The notes: generated from the letters alone by a model not told the origin. Positions 27,632-37,398 are shown, numbered from the stretch's first letter. The stretch is 64,000 nt of DNA from Photobacterium gaetbulicola Gung47 (GCA_000940995.1 CP005974.1:1860001-1924000); one strand, 5' to 3'. Program-made: numbers and translations.

Positions 27632-28127
27632 TTAGTTCATTTTTGATACAGCGTGCTGCTCTACCATGAACGCGATCACTTCATCATTTAAGCAAGACTT
27701 ACTGACATATTGGCGCTGTTTACCCATATGAAGGATAAAACCTAAATCGCTTTGTTGAAGTTGGTCGATTTCACTCCAGGCGATGTTACGGGTGTTTTTA
27801 CCGCTTTTATAACTCACATCGTTAGATGTCAACGTGAAATACCACTTTGCTGCCAGAGCTCATGCTGAGAGTTTGTCGCCACAACCACCAGGTTCTCTTA
27901 AAATAAACACTAAGCGCCTCAATAATACTCAAAACAATAAAGAACCAACCAACGTAACCACTGGGTAGCAGTTCAAATTTTACTAAAACCACCCCAAAGA
28001 GAAGAAAAAGTATTCCTTTTAAATAGGCTTGTGGAAATACAGCAGGACGGCTAGTTTGATCATAACATTCTGCTAAAAAGGCCTTGTCGATGGTGTATTC
28101 TGTGGTGAAATCAAAGTCTTTAGACAT
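27632..28127 (-). pseudogene. YcxB-like membrane protein gene split by a frameshift
   Basis: Two overlapping reading frames look like one gene. The upstream part (28127-27822, 101 residues) has an N-terminal domain, two membrane segments (YLKGILFLLFGVVLVKF and GWFFIVLSIIEALSVYF) and ends SGSKVVFHVDI*. The second part (from the TTG at 27832 to 27632, 66 residues) continues TSNDVSYKSGKNTRNIAWSEIDQ, the soluble C-terminal half of YcxB-type proteins. A +1 shift near GTTGACATC joins them into about 165 residues, the normal size. Two separately translated proteins are possible, since the second part begins with TTG. A sequencing error cannot be excluded. Confidence 0.6.
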
Positions 28128-28444
28128 AAGTGGCTACTTTGAGGGTTTCTGTGAGTGAGTATCCCATGCTGCGACCTCGCAACTCGCGTATTGTACAGCT
28201 TCTCGGTGCTTTTCTTTAGTTTGTTTTAATCCTCTTTTGTAAATCAATAATACCGACAGGGTCTACTCTCACTATAGCCAGTTTGTTATCCAAATTGGTA
28301 TTAGATGATGCATCAACCAGCTAAAAACCTAGGCGCTCAGTAATGCAATAAAGCGCAAGTAAAATAACTTATGCACGCAACTGACAAATCAGGTGGTATC
28401 TACGGTGCCACCTGATTTGTGTTTTTGAGTCTGTTACTTATTTG
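28128..28444. other. Intergenic region
   Basis: About 317 bases without a credible gene. The right end holds the perfect inverted repeat at 28384-28420; the left end should hold the promoter of the YcxB-like gene. Confidence 0.5.
28384..28420 (-). terminator. Inverted repeat downstream of the ABC exporter operon
   Basis: ACAAATCAGGTGG and CCACCTGATTTGT form a perfect 13-bp stem around 11 bases, 25 bases beyond the stop of the leftward exporter genes. The T-run (GTTTTT) is on the plus-strand side, so on the minus strand it would be a weak terminator or an mRNA 3' end stabiliser. Confidence 0.6.
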
Positions 28445-30223
28445 TTAATTTAGCTCTGGAGCTGAAGACTGCAACGTCGACTCATTGAGCAATCCTGCGT
28501 AAATACCATTTTGGGCAACCAGTTCTTGGTGGTTCCCCCGCTCGACAATCTCGCCTTTTTCCAGAACCAGGATCATATCCGAGTGGCGCACTGTGCTAAG
28601 GCGGTGGGCGATTGCGATAACGGTCTTTTCTTTGAACAAGCGCTGCATGGCTTTTTGGATCAGGTCTTCGGTGATGGAATCAACTGAGCTGGTGGCTTCA
28701 TCGAGCATCATGACTTGTCCGCCTTGTGCCACTGCACGGGCAAAGGAGATTAACTGGGTTTGGCCAACGGAAAGGTTAGCGCCGTTTTTATCTAACGGGA
28801 AGTCATAGCCTTGTGGCAGTTGCTCGATAAAGCTATTGGCGTAAACATAACGCGATGCCTGCTCAACCTGCTCGCGTGAGATGCCTGTTTTGCCCAAGGC
28901 AATATTGAAGTGAATGGTTTCTTCAAACAAGTGGACATCCTGCATCATCAATGAAAATAGATGGGCACAATCTTCAATGGCAACTTCAGAAAGCTCAATG
29001 CCATTTAGTAGGATGCTGCCCTCGTAATCTTGATAGGTTTTCGAGATCAGGCGCATAATCGTTGACTTGCCTGAGCCGGTTGAGCCAACCAGCGCGATCT
29101 GATGGCCTTTTTCCAAAATAAAGGACACGTTTTTCAGCACGTAAGGGGCGTCATCTTTGTATCGGAAGCTGACATTTCTGAACTCAAGGCTGACAAACTT
29201 TTTAAGCTGTTGTTCCACTTTGTGTGTCGGCTGCAAATCACGGCCTTCCTCTTCGATTGGCTCGACGAATAGTTCTTCTATATGGTCGAACGCAGCAAAT
29301 GAGCTTTGGATCGAGGCAATTTGCGAGGTGAAATCTCGGATAGGTACAAACACTTTCTCCAATGTGTTGATAAACGCAATCAGCACACCCAAAGTCAGTG
29401 ACGCCTCCAAGACTTGCCCAGAACCGTACCAAATCATCAGTGCTACGGTGATAGAGGTAATACCGGAGATGAAGGAAAACAATACGGCATCGTATTTATT
29501 GACCTTCTTCTGCGCTTTTAAAAACTCATCGGTATAGCCTTTGTATTTTTGCTCGACTGCTTCTTCAGCACGGTATAGCTGAACGGTTTTAACGCCTAAG
29601 ATCACTTCCTGCAAATAGCCGATACCACGGGCCAATGAAGAACGGGTGGTCAAGTGCAGTTCCCGCAGGCGGTTGCGAACATACATCGTCAGGTACATCA
29701 CCGGTGGCATGATAACCAAGACAATCAGTGTCAGTTGCCAGTCGATAAAGAGCATCATCACTAATAAAGCAATGGTATTGAGGCTATCTCGAACCAGCCC
29801 AACAACGGATTGGATGAATGTCTCGCCAATGGTTTCAAGATCACTGGTAAGTCGAGAAAGCGTCACGCCGTTTGGTGTGTTATCAAAATAGCTGCGGGGT
29901 AGTCTCAATACGCGGTCAACAAGCACTGAACGCATATCCGTAATAGTGTACTGGCCTGTTTTGCGCAGGTTGTAAGAATAGGTGGTATCAACAATGTAGT
30001 CGACAATCAAAACCCCAACAAGGGCCATGATATATAGCCACATGCCGTTGGTGTTTTCCTGCGATAGGTGAGTATCAATCACCTGGATAATCAGCCATGG
30101 GAACAGCAAACTGGTTGCAATGGTGAGCGGCAACATGGAAATACCCAGGATGGCAGAGCCTTTGTATTTCTTGGCAAATTTAAAAAAGTGCTTTAGGTAT
30201 TTAACATCAATGCCCTTTAACAT
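28445..30223 (-). CDS. ABC exporter half-transporter, second subunit (MdlB-like)
   Basis: 592 residues. An N-terminal six-helix exporter domain (about 15-310) is followed by a nucleotide-binding domain. Walker A VGSTGSGKST, signature written LSVGQTQLIS (third-position V rather than G), Walker B VMMLDEATSSVD with the catalytic Glu present, and H-loop IAHRLSTVRH. It overlaps the upstream partner gene by 7 bases and is probably translationally coupled, giving a heterodimer. The substrate is unknown; related pairs (MdlAB/SmdAB) are annotated as multidrug exporters. Confidence 0.88.
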   Translation of the reverse strand: MLKGIDVKYLKHFFKFAKKYKGSAILGISMLPLTIATSLLFPWLIIQVIDTHLSQENTNGMWLYIMALVGVLIVDYIVDTTYSYNLRKTGQYTITDMRSVLVDRVLRLPRSYFDNTPNGVTLSRLTSDLETIGETFIQSVVGLVRDSLNTIALLVMMLFIDWQLTLIVLVIMPPVMYLTMYVRNRLRELHLTTRSSLARGIGYLQEVILGVKTVQLYRAEEAVEQKYKGYTDEFLKAQKKVNKYDAVLFSFISGITSITVALMIWYGSGQVLEASLTLGVLIAFINTLEKVFVPIRDFTSQIASIQSSFAAFDHIEELFVEPIEEEGRDLQPTHKVEQQLKKFVSLEFRNVSFRYKDDAPYVLKNVSFILEKGHQIALVGSTGSGKSTIMRLISKTYQDYEGSILLNGIELSEVAIEDCAHLFSLMMQDVHLFEETIHFNIALGKTGISREQVEQASRYVYANSFIEQLPQGYDFPLDKNGANLSVGQTQLISFARAVAQGGQVMMLDEATSSVDSITEDLIQKAMQRLFKEKTVIAIAHRLSTVRHSDMILVLEKGEIVERGNHQELVAQNGIYAGLLNESTLQSSAPELN

Positions 30224-31980
30224 GCTGCTGCCTCCGCTTCGCTCTGTTGCAGTTTCCAGGTATCAAAATAGTAAGGGCAAGTTTGGAGCAGGGTAGTGTG
30301 ATCACCTTTGGCAATCACCTTTCCTTCACTGAGAACAATGATTTCATCCATATATTCGAGGGCGTTAACGCGATGGGAGACGACGAGGACGGATTGATTC
30401 TGCAAACGGTCAAACAAGCCTTCCAGAATCTTGCGTTCTGTCTCGTAATCAACCGCAGACAAGACATTGTCCAAGATGATCAAATCACTTGGCTCAAGCA
30501 GGGCTCGGGCAATGCTCAAACGTTGTTTCTGGCCACCGGAGAGCATGATCCCTTTTTCGCCGACCAAGGTTTGATCGCCGTTCTCAAAACGGCCAACATC
30601 ACCAGAAAGTTGGCTAAGTGACAACACTTCATCGACTTGAGTTTTCGCAATGTCCGGGGCGTGGCTGCCGAAGCGAATGTTATCCTCTACCGTTGCCGAG
30701 AATAGATACGGGTCTTGTGTGACCGTTTTGATATAGCGGCGCAGGTCGGAGCGGGCAAAAGTGGTGATGTCTTTATCGCCGAGGAAAACGCTGCCTGCCG
30801 GTACATCCAGATGGTGATTGAGGCAGTTGACCAGAGTGGTTTTTCCTGCCCCGATGCTGCCGAGAACACCGATTTTTTTACCCGGGGGGATATCGAAACT
30901 GACGTTATCCAGAACTAAAGCCTCGTCACCCGGGTAGCTGAAACTCAGGTTTCGTACTGATAACGTTTCTGCCTGTAAGGCATCAAGCTCATTGTGCGTC
31001 AGAGACGTTGCATCTTGCTCTGGGATCTCAGCATTGAGGATAGTTTGCACGCTTTCGATCCCAACCATGCCGCGCTGATAGATGGTCGCAATTCGCCCTA
31101 GTTGCATCAGCGGCATAGCCAGTAAGACAGAATAGCTGAGAAAAGCCGTTATCTCGCCTAAAGTGAGCTGCTGGCTCATCAGCATATAACCGCCAAGTCC
31201 GAGGATAACAATCTTCATGAGGTTGTTGGCGTAATCCAGCACAGGCATAAAAAACACCTGAATACGGGTGATCTGCATCCGGCAGTGAAGCAGTTGTTGG
31301 TTAAGCTTTTCGACTTCGTCTTTTACCCACGGAGACATCTGCTCGCTCTTAATAAGATCGATCCCGGACAAGTAACCCATCAGCTGGGCAGAGAGGTTCT
31401 GCAACCGGCGCATATGTTCCATATGCAGTGTTTTCATTTGTTTAAAGCCGATACGGAAAATCACAAAAGCGATGATGATAGGAATCACGGAGTAAAGTGT
31501 CAGCTCGGGTGAAATGCGCCACATCCAGAGAGGTGTGAGAGATAGCGCAAGTAAGACATTGAAAAATTGCAGGAAGCCAAGGCCAAACAGCAGGCGGACG
31601 CCACCTAAATCATTATTGATGATCGAGATGAGCTTTCCTGATGCAAATTGGCTATGAAAGTTATTGGGTAAGCGGGTCAACTTGTGCAGCAGTATATTCT
31701 TGAGGGCTGCCTCTGTAACGCGGCCAGGATTAAGTGCGTACATGCGTGACCAAATGCGAACCACAACCATGGCAATAGCCATGAATACCACGATGCTCAC
31801 ATAGGTTGTCAGCTGCTGGTGGCCATCTGGTGAGCCGTTGTCGATAAGATCAATGGCCAACTGGATATAACGGGGGATTTCGACTTGGAGCCAGTTAACG
31901 AGAAAAATGAAAAAAATCGCCAGTATGTATGACTTGCGATTCATACGCAGAAAGTGCGCAAAAAATTGTGTTTTAGTCAT
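30217..31980 (-). CDS. ABC exporter half-transporter, first subunit (MdlA-like)
   Basis: 587 residues with six predicted membrane helices and an ATPase domain. Walker A LGSIGAGKTTL, signature LSGGQKQRLSIARALL, Walker B LIILDNVLSAVD, H-loop VSHRVNALEY. The residue after the Walker B Asp is Asn instead of the catalytic Glu, so this subunit supplies a degenerate ATP site, while the partner keeps Glu but has a non-canonical signature. This asymmetry is typical of heterodimeric type IV exporters. First gene of the two-gene operon. Confidence 0.88.
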   Translation of the reverse strand: MTKTQFFAHFLRMNRKSYILAIFFIFLVNWLQVEIPRYIQLAIDLIDNGSPDGHQQLTTYVSIVVFMAIAMVVVRIWSRMYALNPGRVTEAALKNILLHKLTRLPNNFHSQFASGKLISIINNDLGGVRLLFGLGFLQFFNVLLALSLTPLWMWRISPELTLYSVIPIIIAFVIFRIGFKQMKTLHMEHMRRLQNLSAQLMGYLSGIDLIKSEQMSPWVKDEVEKLNQQLLHCRMQITRIQVFFMPVLDYANNLMKIVILGLGGYMLMSQQLTLGEITAFLSYSVLLAMPLMQLGRIATIYQRGMVGIESVQTILNAEIPEQDATSLTHNELDALQAETLSVRNLSFSYPGDEALVLDNVSFDIPPGKKIGVLGSIGAGKTTLVNCLNHHLDVPAGSVFLGDKDITTFARSDLRRYIKTVTQDPYLFSATVEDNIRFGSHAPDIAKTQVDEVLSLSQLSGDVGRFENGDQTLVGEKGIMLSGGQKQRLSIARALLEPSDLIILDNVLSAVDYETERKILEGLFDRLQNQSVLVVSHRVNALEYMDEIIVLSEGKVIAKGDHTTLLQTCPYYFDTWKLQQSEAEAAAC

Positions 31981-32201
31981 GAAACGCGTTCTTTAAGGGG
32001 GATTCAGTATGGCCTTGTTCAATGCTGAAACCGACAAAACAGTAAGAAAGCACGGCAGGTTATCCCAAATTGTTAGTGAAATTGATTATCGTTTACTGAG
32101 AATAACATATTGGCTTCTGCTATGCAGGTTGCAAAGCGAGCGAGCTGATTCAGTGCCAGCTGGCGACACATATTCAGTTATCTAAGGTAGGGGCCGCTCA
32201 C

Positions 32202-33029
32202 CTACTTGGCAGGTTCAAGTGAAACAACCGTCTGCTGGCCGTCAACCGTTAGGTGAAATGCGTTAGCGAGTGAGTGAACTATAGCTTCGGTGGTAAAGAG
32301 GGAGAGGGAGATTTCAGCCATTGCGCCCGTAGCCGATTTGATCAAATAGGCCTTGTGGTTGATATATTCACTGCTTTCAACCGGTAGAAAATACACCAAA
32401 GCGAACTCCTGTTTGAAATCTTCATAGATAGCGACACAAGAACGGGTGTCGGCCTGGCACTGGGAAATCGATTCCGGCCATTGAGTATGGTACTTATTGC
32501 TCACCTCTCTCATGATATGGATATATTGGCCCTCATTATGAGGCATACCATAAAAATGGCTGTCGTCGTGACACAAAAGAGAGGTGAGTTCTCCTTTGTT
32601 TTCATGCGATACGGTTAACGACTTGTTGATCGTATGATGTGACAAGCTATTTTCATTCAGCCAAGGTACCTCGTAGCCACGATGCTCCAGTTCTAGCATC
32701 AAGTAGCTTGCATCATTGTTGCCGTATATTGCGTCGGTAAAGCTATAGTGGTATTTGCCGTTCATTGCCTGGTATTCGGATGCGGCACCTCGAGAATAAG
32801 ACTCACCGCTCAACTGCATCGTACCGGCTTCAGGCTCAGTGACGGCAAGCTCCACCTGTCCGGCACGGCCATAACGGTAAACAGTCAGCCCCTCGCTGCC
32901 GGTGCAAAAGCTCACGGTTTTTCCATTTCGAAGCTCACAACCCGTAATATAGTCCTCATTGGGTTGGCACAGGGATTGCGCATAGCTAGGTGCTGCTATT
33001 AGCATGAATACAAGAGAAAAATATTTCAA
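32202..33029 (-). CDS. Exported protein of unknown function
   Basis: 275 residues with a clear signal peptide (MKYFSLVFMLIAAPSYAQS), so periplasmic or secreted. The mature part contains several Cys residues (LCQPNEDYITGCELRNGKTVSFCTG near its start, CQADTRSCVA near 185) that could form disulfides. I do not recognise a family. It is downstream of a small hairpin (33061-33078) and has no operon partner. Confidence 0.75.
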   Translation of the reverse strand: MKYFSLVFMLIAAPSYAQSLCQPNEDYITGCELRNGKTVSFCTGSEGLTVYRYGRAGQVELAVTEPEAGTMQLSGESYSRGAASEYQAMNGKYHYSFTDAIYGNNDASYLMLELEHRGYEVPWLNENSLSHHTINKSLTVSHENKGELTSLLCHDDSHFYGMPHNEGQYIHIMREVSNKYHTQWPESISQCQADTRSCVAIYEDFKQEFALVYFLPVESSEYINHKAYLIKSATGAMAEISLSLFTTEAIVHSLANAFHLTVDGQQTVVSLEPAK

Positions 33030-33060
33030 ATCGGGCCTCGATATGTTCGATAAAAACGAG

Positions 33061-33078
33061 CAAGCACTAATGTGCTTG
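33061..33078 (-). terminator. Small hairpin with T-run on the minus strand
   Basis: CAAGCAC, TAAT, GTGCTTG; on the minus strand it continues into CTCGTTTTTA. It would end a leftward transcript starting to its right, that is before the 275-residue gene. Confidence 0.5.
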
Positions 33079-33105
33079 CTTGCGGGGAGTCTAACACAGC
33101 TAGGG

Positions 33106-33291
33106 TTAAGAGTAATGTTTGCTTTGTAAGTTAATGATATAAATGATTATATTACCTCTTGCTTTCAATACATCGATTTCACGCAAAGTAACTATCCCAA
33201 CCTCGCTATTTATCTTTTGCTCTAATAGGCGTTCAATGTCGACAACCAACAAGCAAAGGTAGGACAGCAGGTACTTTATATGCAGAACCAT
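33106..33291 (-). CDS. Possible small protein
   Basis: A 61-residue frame with a plausible GAGG eight bases before the ATG and the terminator-like hairpin 33061-33078 behind it. Its composition (Leu/Ile-rich start, then a charged segment) shows no family I know. It may equally be a chance frame in a 350-base gap, or the region may encode a small RNA. Confidence 0.25.
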   Translation of the reverse strand: MVLHIKYLLSYLCLLVVDIERLLEQKINSEVGIVTLREIDVLKARGNIIIYIINLQSKHYS

Positions 33292-33381
33292 AACCCAAGC
33301 CTCGCTTCTATTTGCTTGTTCCTTTTGACCGTCTGATATGTCCGGTTATCAAAAATCACCGATCCCAAAGGAAGAGGAATC

Positions 33382-34518
33382 ATGTTTACCCTACTGAAAA
33401 ATACGAATCTCTATAATCCCAATAAAGTCGGCAAGACCGATATTTTAATCGGACAAGGAAAGATACTCGCCATTGAGCCCGACCTAAATGTCTGCGGGCT
33501 GCCGAGTCTCACGACGATTGATTGCTGCGGGAAAATCGCCACGCCGGGATTGATTGATCAACATGTTCACCTTATCGGCGGTGGCGGAGAGTCCGGTTTT
33601 GGCAGCCGAGTGCCGCAGGTTAGCCTTAAAAAACTGCTGCAGGCCGGCACTACCACGGTTATCGGTGTGCTGGGAACCGATGGTATCTCGCGCTCGCCTC
33701 GAGATTTGTATGCCAAAGCCGCCGCACTGACGGAAAGTGGCATGACTGCTTACATGTATACCGGCTCCTACGAGGTCCCAACCAAGACCATTACCGGGGC
33801 GATTCGGGATGATATTGCCTTTATTCCGTCTGTTCTGGGTGTAAAAATCGCTTTGGCTGATCACCGCTGTTCTTTCCCAACAACACAGGAACTGGCTCGC
33901 ATTACCTCAGATATCAGGGTTGCCGGGATGCTATCTGGCAAGCGAGGTGTACTGCATATTCATATGGGCGATCTGCCCAACGCATTTGACAAGATCAATG
34001 AGCTCCTCGATATGGGGATACCGATCAAGCATTTCTCGCCGACCCACCTCGAGCGCAATTCAGGGTTGTTTGACGAAGCGATTGGCTTTGCCCTGAAAGG
34101 CGGGAAAATCGATATTACGTCTGCGCCTGGCAATTTTGCTGATCAAGAGCAGATGATAAAACATGCCCTCGAATCTGGAGTCGCTGCAGACCGAATTACC
34201 ACCAGCTCAGATGGCAATGGCAGCCTGCCGGAATTTAATGAGCAAGGCGAGCTTACCGGTATTGTTGCGGCAAGCTGTGATAGCAACCTGGAATTTTTAC
34301 CGAAACTAATCAATGTAGGTATTGAACCAGAGCAGGCTATTGCAATGATGACAGCTAACGTTGCCGATACATTAGGAATAAATAAAGGTCGAGTTGAATT
34401 AGGTTGTGATGCAGATATCTGCATTTTTAATGATGACTTCTCGATTCATTCCGTAATTGCCAAAGGAAAAACAATGATTTTGGATGGTGACGTATTAATA
34501 AAAGACAACTTTGAATAA
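33382..34518 (+). CDS. iadA: Isoaspartyl dipeptidase (beta-aspartyl peptidase)
   Basis: 378 residues (E. coli IadA 390). Amidohydrolase-superfamily zinc enzyme that cleaves beta-aspartyl dipeptides. Metal ligands visible: DQHVHLIGGGGE (H61, H63), the Lys in VLGVKIALADHR (expected to be carboxylated), LHIHMGD, SPTHLERN and SSDGNGS with the catalytic Asp. AAAGGAAGAGGAATC precedes the ATG. It is followed 99 bases later by a YfcC-type carrier on the same strand, which may import its substrate. Confidence 0.92.
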   Translation: MFTLLKNTNLYNPNKVGKTDILIGQGKILAIEPDLNVCGLPSLTTIDCCGKIATPGLIDQHVHLIGGGGESGFGSRVPQVSLKKLLQAGTTTVIGVLGTDGISRSPRDLYAKAAALTESGMTAYMYTGSYEVPTKTITGAIRDDIAFIPSVLGVKIALADHRCSFPTTQELARITSDIRVAGMLSGKRGVLHIHMGDLPNAFDKINELLDMGIPIKHFSPTHLERNSGLFDEAIGFALKGGKIDITSAPGNFADQEQMIKHALESGVAADRITTSSDGNGSLPEFNEQGELTGIVAASCDSNLEFLPKLINVGIEPEQAIAMMTANVADTLGINKGRVELGCDADICIFNDDFSIHSVIAKGKTMILDGDVLIKDNFE

Positions 34519-34617
34519 TGCTATGAATTCTTTTTCCCAATAACGATTTCTATTCAGTGTTTGGTACATAGAGTGACCGTTTTCTACTGGCGACAGTAGC
34601 AAGACAAGGAGATAATA

Positions 34618-36063
34618 ATGACGACCCAAACCGCGACAAAAGAAGAGAAAACTGGCTTTTTTGCTAACTTCAAATTTCCTTCAGCCTACACCATTCTTTT
34701 TGCCCTTATTGCGTTTGTAGCATTGCTGACTTGGATAGTTCCTGCAGGTCAGTATGAGCGCGTGATGAATGAGGAGCTTGGTAGAGAAGTACCTATAAGT
34801 GGTACTTACCAACCCATAGACAGCAACCCGCAGGGTTTCGTGGATATCCTGCTGGCACCGATAGACGGTTTTTATGACCACAACAGCTATGAGGCGGCAG
34901 CGATCGACGTTGCCCTGTTCATTCTGGTGATCGGTGGCTTCCTCGGCTTGGTGACCAAAACGGGGGCGATTGATGCCGGTATTGCGCGTGTAACCGCACG
35001 GTTCAAAGGGCGGGAAGAGCTGATGATCCCCATCTTGATGGCGATGTTCGCTGCAGGGGGGACGATTTACGGTATGGCCGAAGAGACCATTCCCTTCTAT
35101 ACATTGCTTGTTCCTGTCATGATGCTAGCACGCTTTGACCCTTTGGTCGCAGCGGCAACCGTGCAGCTAGGCGCCGGGATCGGTAGTCTTGGCTCAACCA
35201 TTAACCCATTCGCCACCGTCATTGCCTCCAATGCTGCGAGCATCCCATTTACAGATGGGATCGAACCACGTTTTGCGATATTGCTGATTGGTTGGGTGAT
35301 CTGTGTCGGTTATGTCATGCGCTATGCCAAAATGGTTCGTGAAGACAAGACCAAGTCTATCGTTTATGACAAATACGAAGAAAACAAAGCCTTCTTCCTT
35401 GGTAATCAGTCTGATGAACTGCTGGAATTTACCACAACGCGCAAAATCATTCTGGCGCTATTTGCCGCATCGTTCGGAATCATGATCTACGGCGTGGCTA
35501 TGGCTGGGTGGTGGATGGCCGAAATTTCTGCCATGTTCCTGGCTGCCACCATCATCATTGGCTTAGTCGCCCGTATGAGCGAAGAGGAGTTAACATCCAG
35601 TTTCATCAACGGTGCCCGTGATTTGTTGGGCGTAGCCCTGATCATCGGTATTGCCCGAGGTATTGTCGTCATCATGGACCGCGGAATGATCACCGATACC
35701 GTATTGAACTATGCCGAGCACGCCGTTACGGGCCTGTCTTCTATCGTTTTCATCAACGTTATGTATTGGCTTGAGGTGTTATTGTCGTTCGTCGTTCCTT
35801 CTTCCTCAGGCTTGGCCGTATTGACCATGCCGATTATGGCACCTCTTGCTGACTTTGCCGGTGTAGGCCGTGATTTGGTCGTGACGGCTTACCAATCTGC
35901 ATCCGGTTTGGTGAATATGGTGACACCAACGTCAGCAGTACTGATGGGGGGACTGGCCATTGCGCGCGTGCCGTACGTCCGCTGGCTTAAATGGGTCGCT
36001 CCGCTTATCGGTATGCTGACTGTGCTCATCATGGCCACTTTAAGCATTGGCGCAATGATGTAA
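34618..36063 (+). CDS. YfcC/DcuC-type membrane carrier, copy 2
   Basis: 481 residues with about a dozen membrane segments. It shares FPSAYTIL, LLTWIVPAGQYE, IYGMAEETIPFYTLLVPVM, GSLGSTINPFATVIASNAA and VVPSSSGLAVLTMPIMAPLADFAGVGRDLV with the copy at 21396-22802. Lying behind iadA it likely imports beta-aspartyl dipeptides or the amino acids tied to this module; that is inference. AAGGAGATAATA precedes the ATG and a strong terminator follows at 36087-36121. Confidence 0.88.
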   Translation: MTTQTATKEEKTGFFANFKFPSAYTILFALIAFVALLTWIVPAGQYERVMNEELGREVPISGTYQPIDSNPQGFVDILLAPIDGFYDHNSYEAAAIDVALFILVIGGFLGLVTKTGAIDAGIARVTARFKGREELMIPILMAMFAAGGTIYGMAEETIPFYTLLVPVMMLARFDPLVAAATVQLGAGIGSLGSTINPFATVIASNAASIPFTDGIEPRFAILLIGWVICVGYVMRYAKMVREDKTKSIVYDKYEENKAFFLGNQSDELLEFTTTRKIILALFAASFGIMIYGVAMAGWWMAEISAMFLAATIIIGLVARMSEEELTSSFINGARDLLGVALIIGIARGIVVIMDRGMITDTVLNYAEHAVTGLSSIVFINVMYWLEVLLSFVVPSSSGLAVLTMPIMAPLADFAGVGRDLVVTAYQSASGLVNMVTPTSAVLMGGLAIARVPYVRWLKWVAPLIGMLTVLIMATLSIGAMM

Positions 36064-36086
36064 TTAATTAGGATTAAGGTAATAGC

Positions 36087-36121
36087 AAAACCACCAGTAA
36101 TTAATATTGCTGGTGGTTTTT
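36087..36121 (+). terminator. Terminator after the iadA-carrier operon
   Basis: AAAACCACCAG and CTGGTGGTTTTT form an 11-bp stem around a 12-base loop, 23 bases after the carrier stop. Confidence 0.88.
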
Positions 36122-36333
36122 CTGTTTCAGCATAATTTAACGTGACGAATAAAAAGAGTCCTGTGTTCGAGAATATATATTTAAGCGGTGAATAGGCTGC
36201 CGGGAAATTACACGCACAATATGATGGATAAGGAAATGAACGGGGATAACAAAGAACAGTAAAGGAAAGCTGTAAATTACATGGCGGCGTGTAAAAGCGG
36301 GCATGTACGGCCCGCTCTGTGTAGAAGGCGAAA

Positions 36334-37398
36334 CTAGATAAAATGCTTGTTAACGTATTCGGAGGTCATACACTGCAAGACACCGCTGTATGACAGGTTG
36401 AATGTAACCAAGCTACCAACCCGGTAGTTGATGTCGCTGTCACTGATGTCCAGGATCAAGTGATCACTGCTACCGCCAATGACAAGGATGCTGCTGTCTT
36501 GCGGGGTGATTTGATTGATATCGACATCTTGTTTGCCAATGGCACAGATGGCGCGTTTGCGGAGCCCGCGGTCAATAAATTGAGGTTTATTGCCAAAGGC
36601 ATCCAATGCTGTGGAGTTGGCTGGTAACGAGGGTTTGACCTTTATTTCGATAATTTCTACTGACAGATCAAAAGTGTCCTGGCGGGTATTGGGAACTGGA
36701 TCATCATTAAGCCCGATCCCCATTAGCAGAGAGGCCCCCAATCTCAGCTGATTGACCCCGCGAGGGAGCTCTCCGCGTTGCATGATATTCAGTCCGGCCG
36801 AGCTGGCACCCGTTACATACTTCAGCTTAATCTGGTTTTCGGTTTCTATCTTTGCGGCAATGGTGAGCAAGCTACTCTGGTTTTCGCTACTGGGCTCGAC
36901 ACCGCCATAGCACGCTAGGTTGGTACCAAGACCAACCAGTTCGATGCCCGGCAGGGTGATGGCCAGACGGGCAAGAGCCAACGTCTCCTCCTCAAAGAAT
37001 GCGCCTTCACGAAGATCGCCCAAATCATGCATAAGAATGACTTGATGCTGCCGGTGTTGTTTGACGGCCTCAGCGGAAAGGGCTTGCAAGGTTGCCAGCT
37101 CAGAGTTCAGGGAAATATCTGCATAGCGGACAACCTCACAGGCTTCGCTGATTGCCGGTAACCGGAGTAACATCTTTTCGGCATCAAGTTGTTGCAGCTT
37201 TTTGAGGTTGGCAATACGGGAATCAGCCAGTAGGTGAATACCACCGTTGATGATGGCCTGTCCGACTTCCGGATAGGCGCAGGCGAGTTTGGTCACGCCT
37301 GCAGGGGAAATGCCATGGCTTTTACAGGTAGCTACCATATGTTGCGCATTTTGGGTGATCGTATTTAATCGAATATTAATGCATGGATAAACGCTCAT
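36334..37398 (-). CDS. Ornithine/alanine racemase-family PLP enzyme (Orr-like)
   Basis: 354 residues. Fold-type III PLP enzyme: ISPAGVTKLACAYPEV carries the cofactor Lys (K37), followed by LADSRIANLKKL, LLRLPAISEACEVVRYADISLNSE and MHDLGDLREGAF, which match the clostridial ornithine racemase (Orr) group rather than the classical Alr group. It would interconvert L- and D- forms of a basic amino acid; the exact substrate is not readable. It faces the iadA-carrier operon and follows a LysR gene on its own strand. AAGGTAAATCA precedes the ATG. Confidence 0.82.
   Translation of the reverse strand: MSVYPCINIRLNTITQNAQHMVATCKSHGISPAGVTKLACAYPEVGQAIINGGIHLLADSRIANLKKLQQLDAEKMLLRLPAISEACEVVRYADISLNSELATLQALSAEAVKQHRQHQVILMHDLGDLREGAFFEEETLALARLAITLPGIELVGLGTNLACYGGVEPSSENQSSLLTIAAKIETENQIKLKYVTGASSAGLNIMQRGELPRGVNQLRLGASLLMGIGLNDDPVPNTRQDTFDLSVEIIEIKVKPSLPANSTALDAFGNKPQFIDRGLRKRAICAIGKQDVDINQITPQDSSILVIGGSSDHLILDISDSDINYRVGSLVTFNLSYSGVLQCMTSEYVNKHFI

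Noticed and set aside
26541..28127. DUF2971 and YcxB-like genes as a defence island
   Set aside because: DUF2971 genes can occur near defence genes, but no nuclease, helicase, restriction or toxin partner is present here, so there is no support for a defence system.
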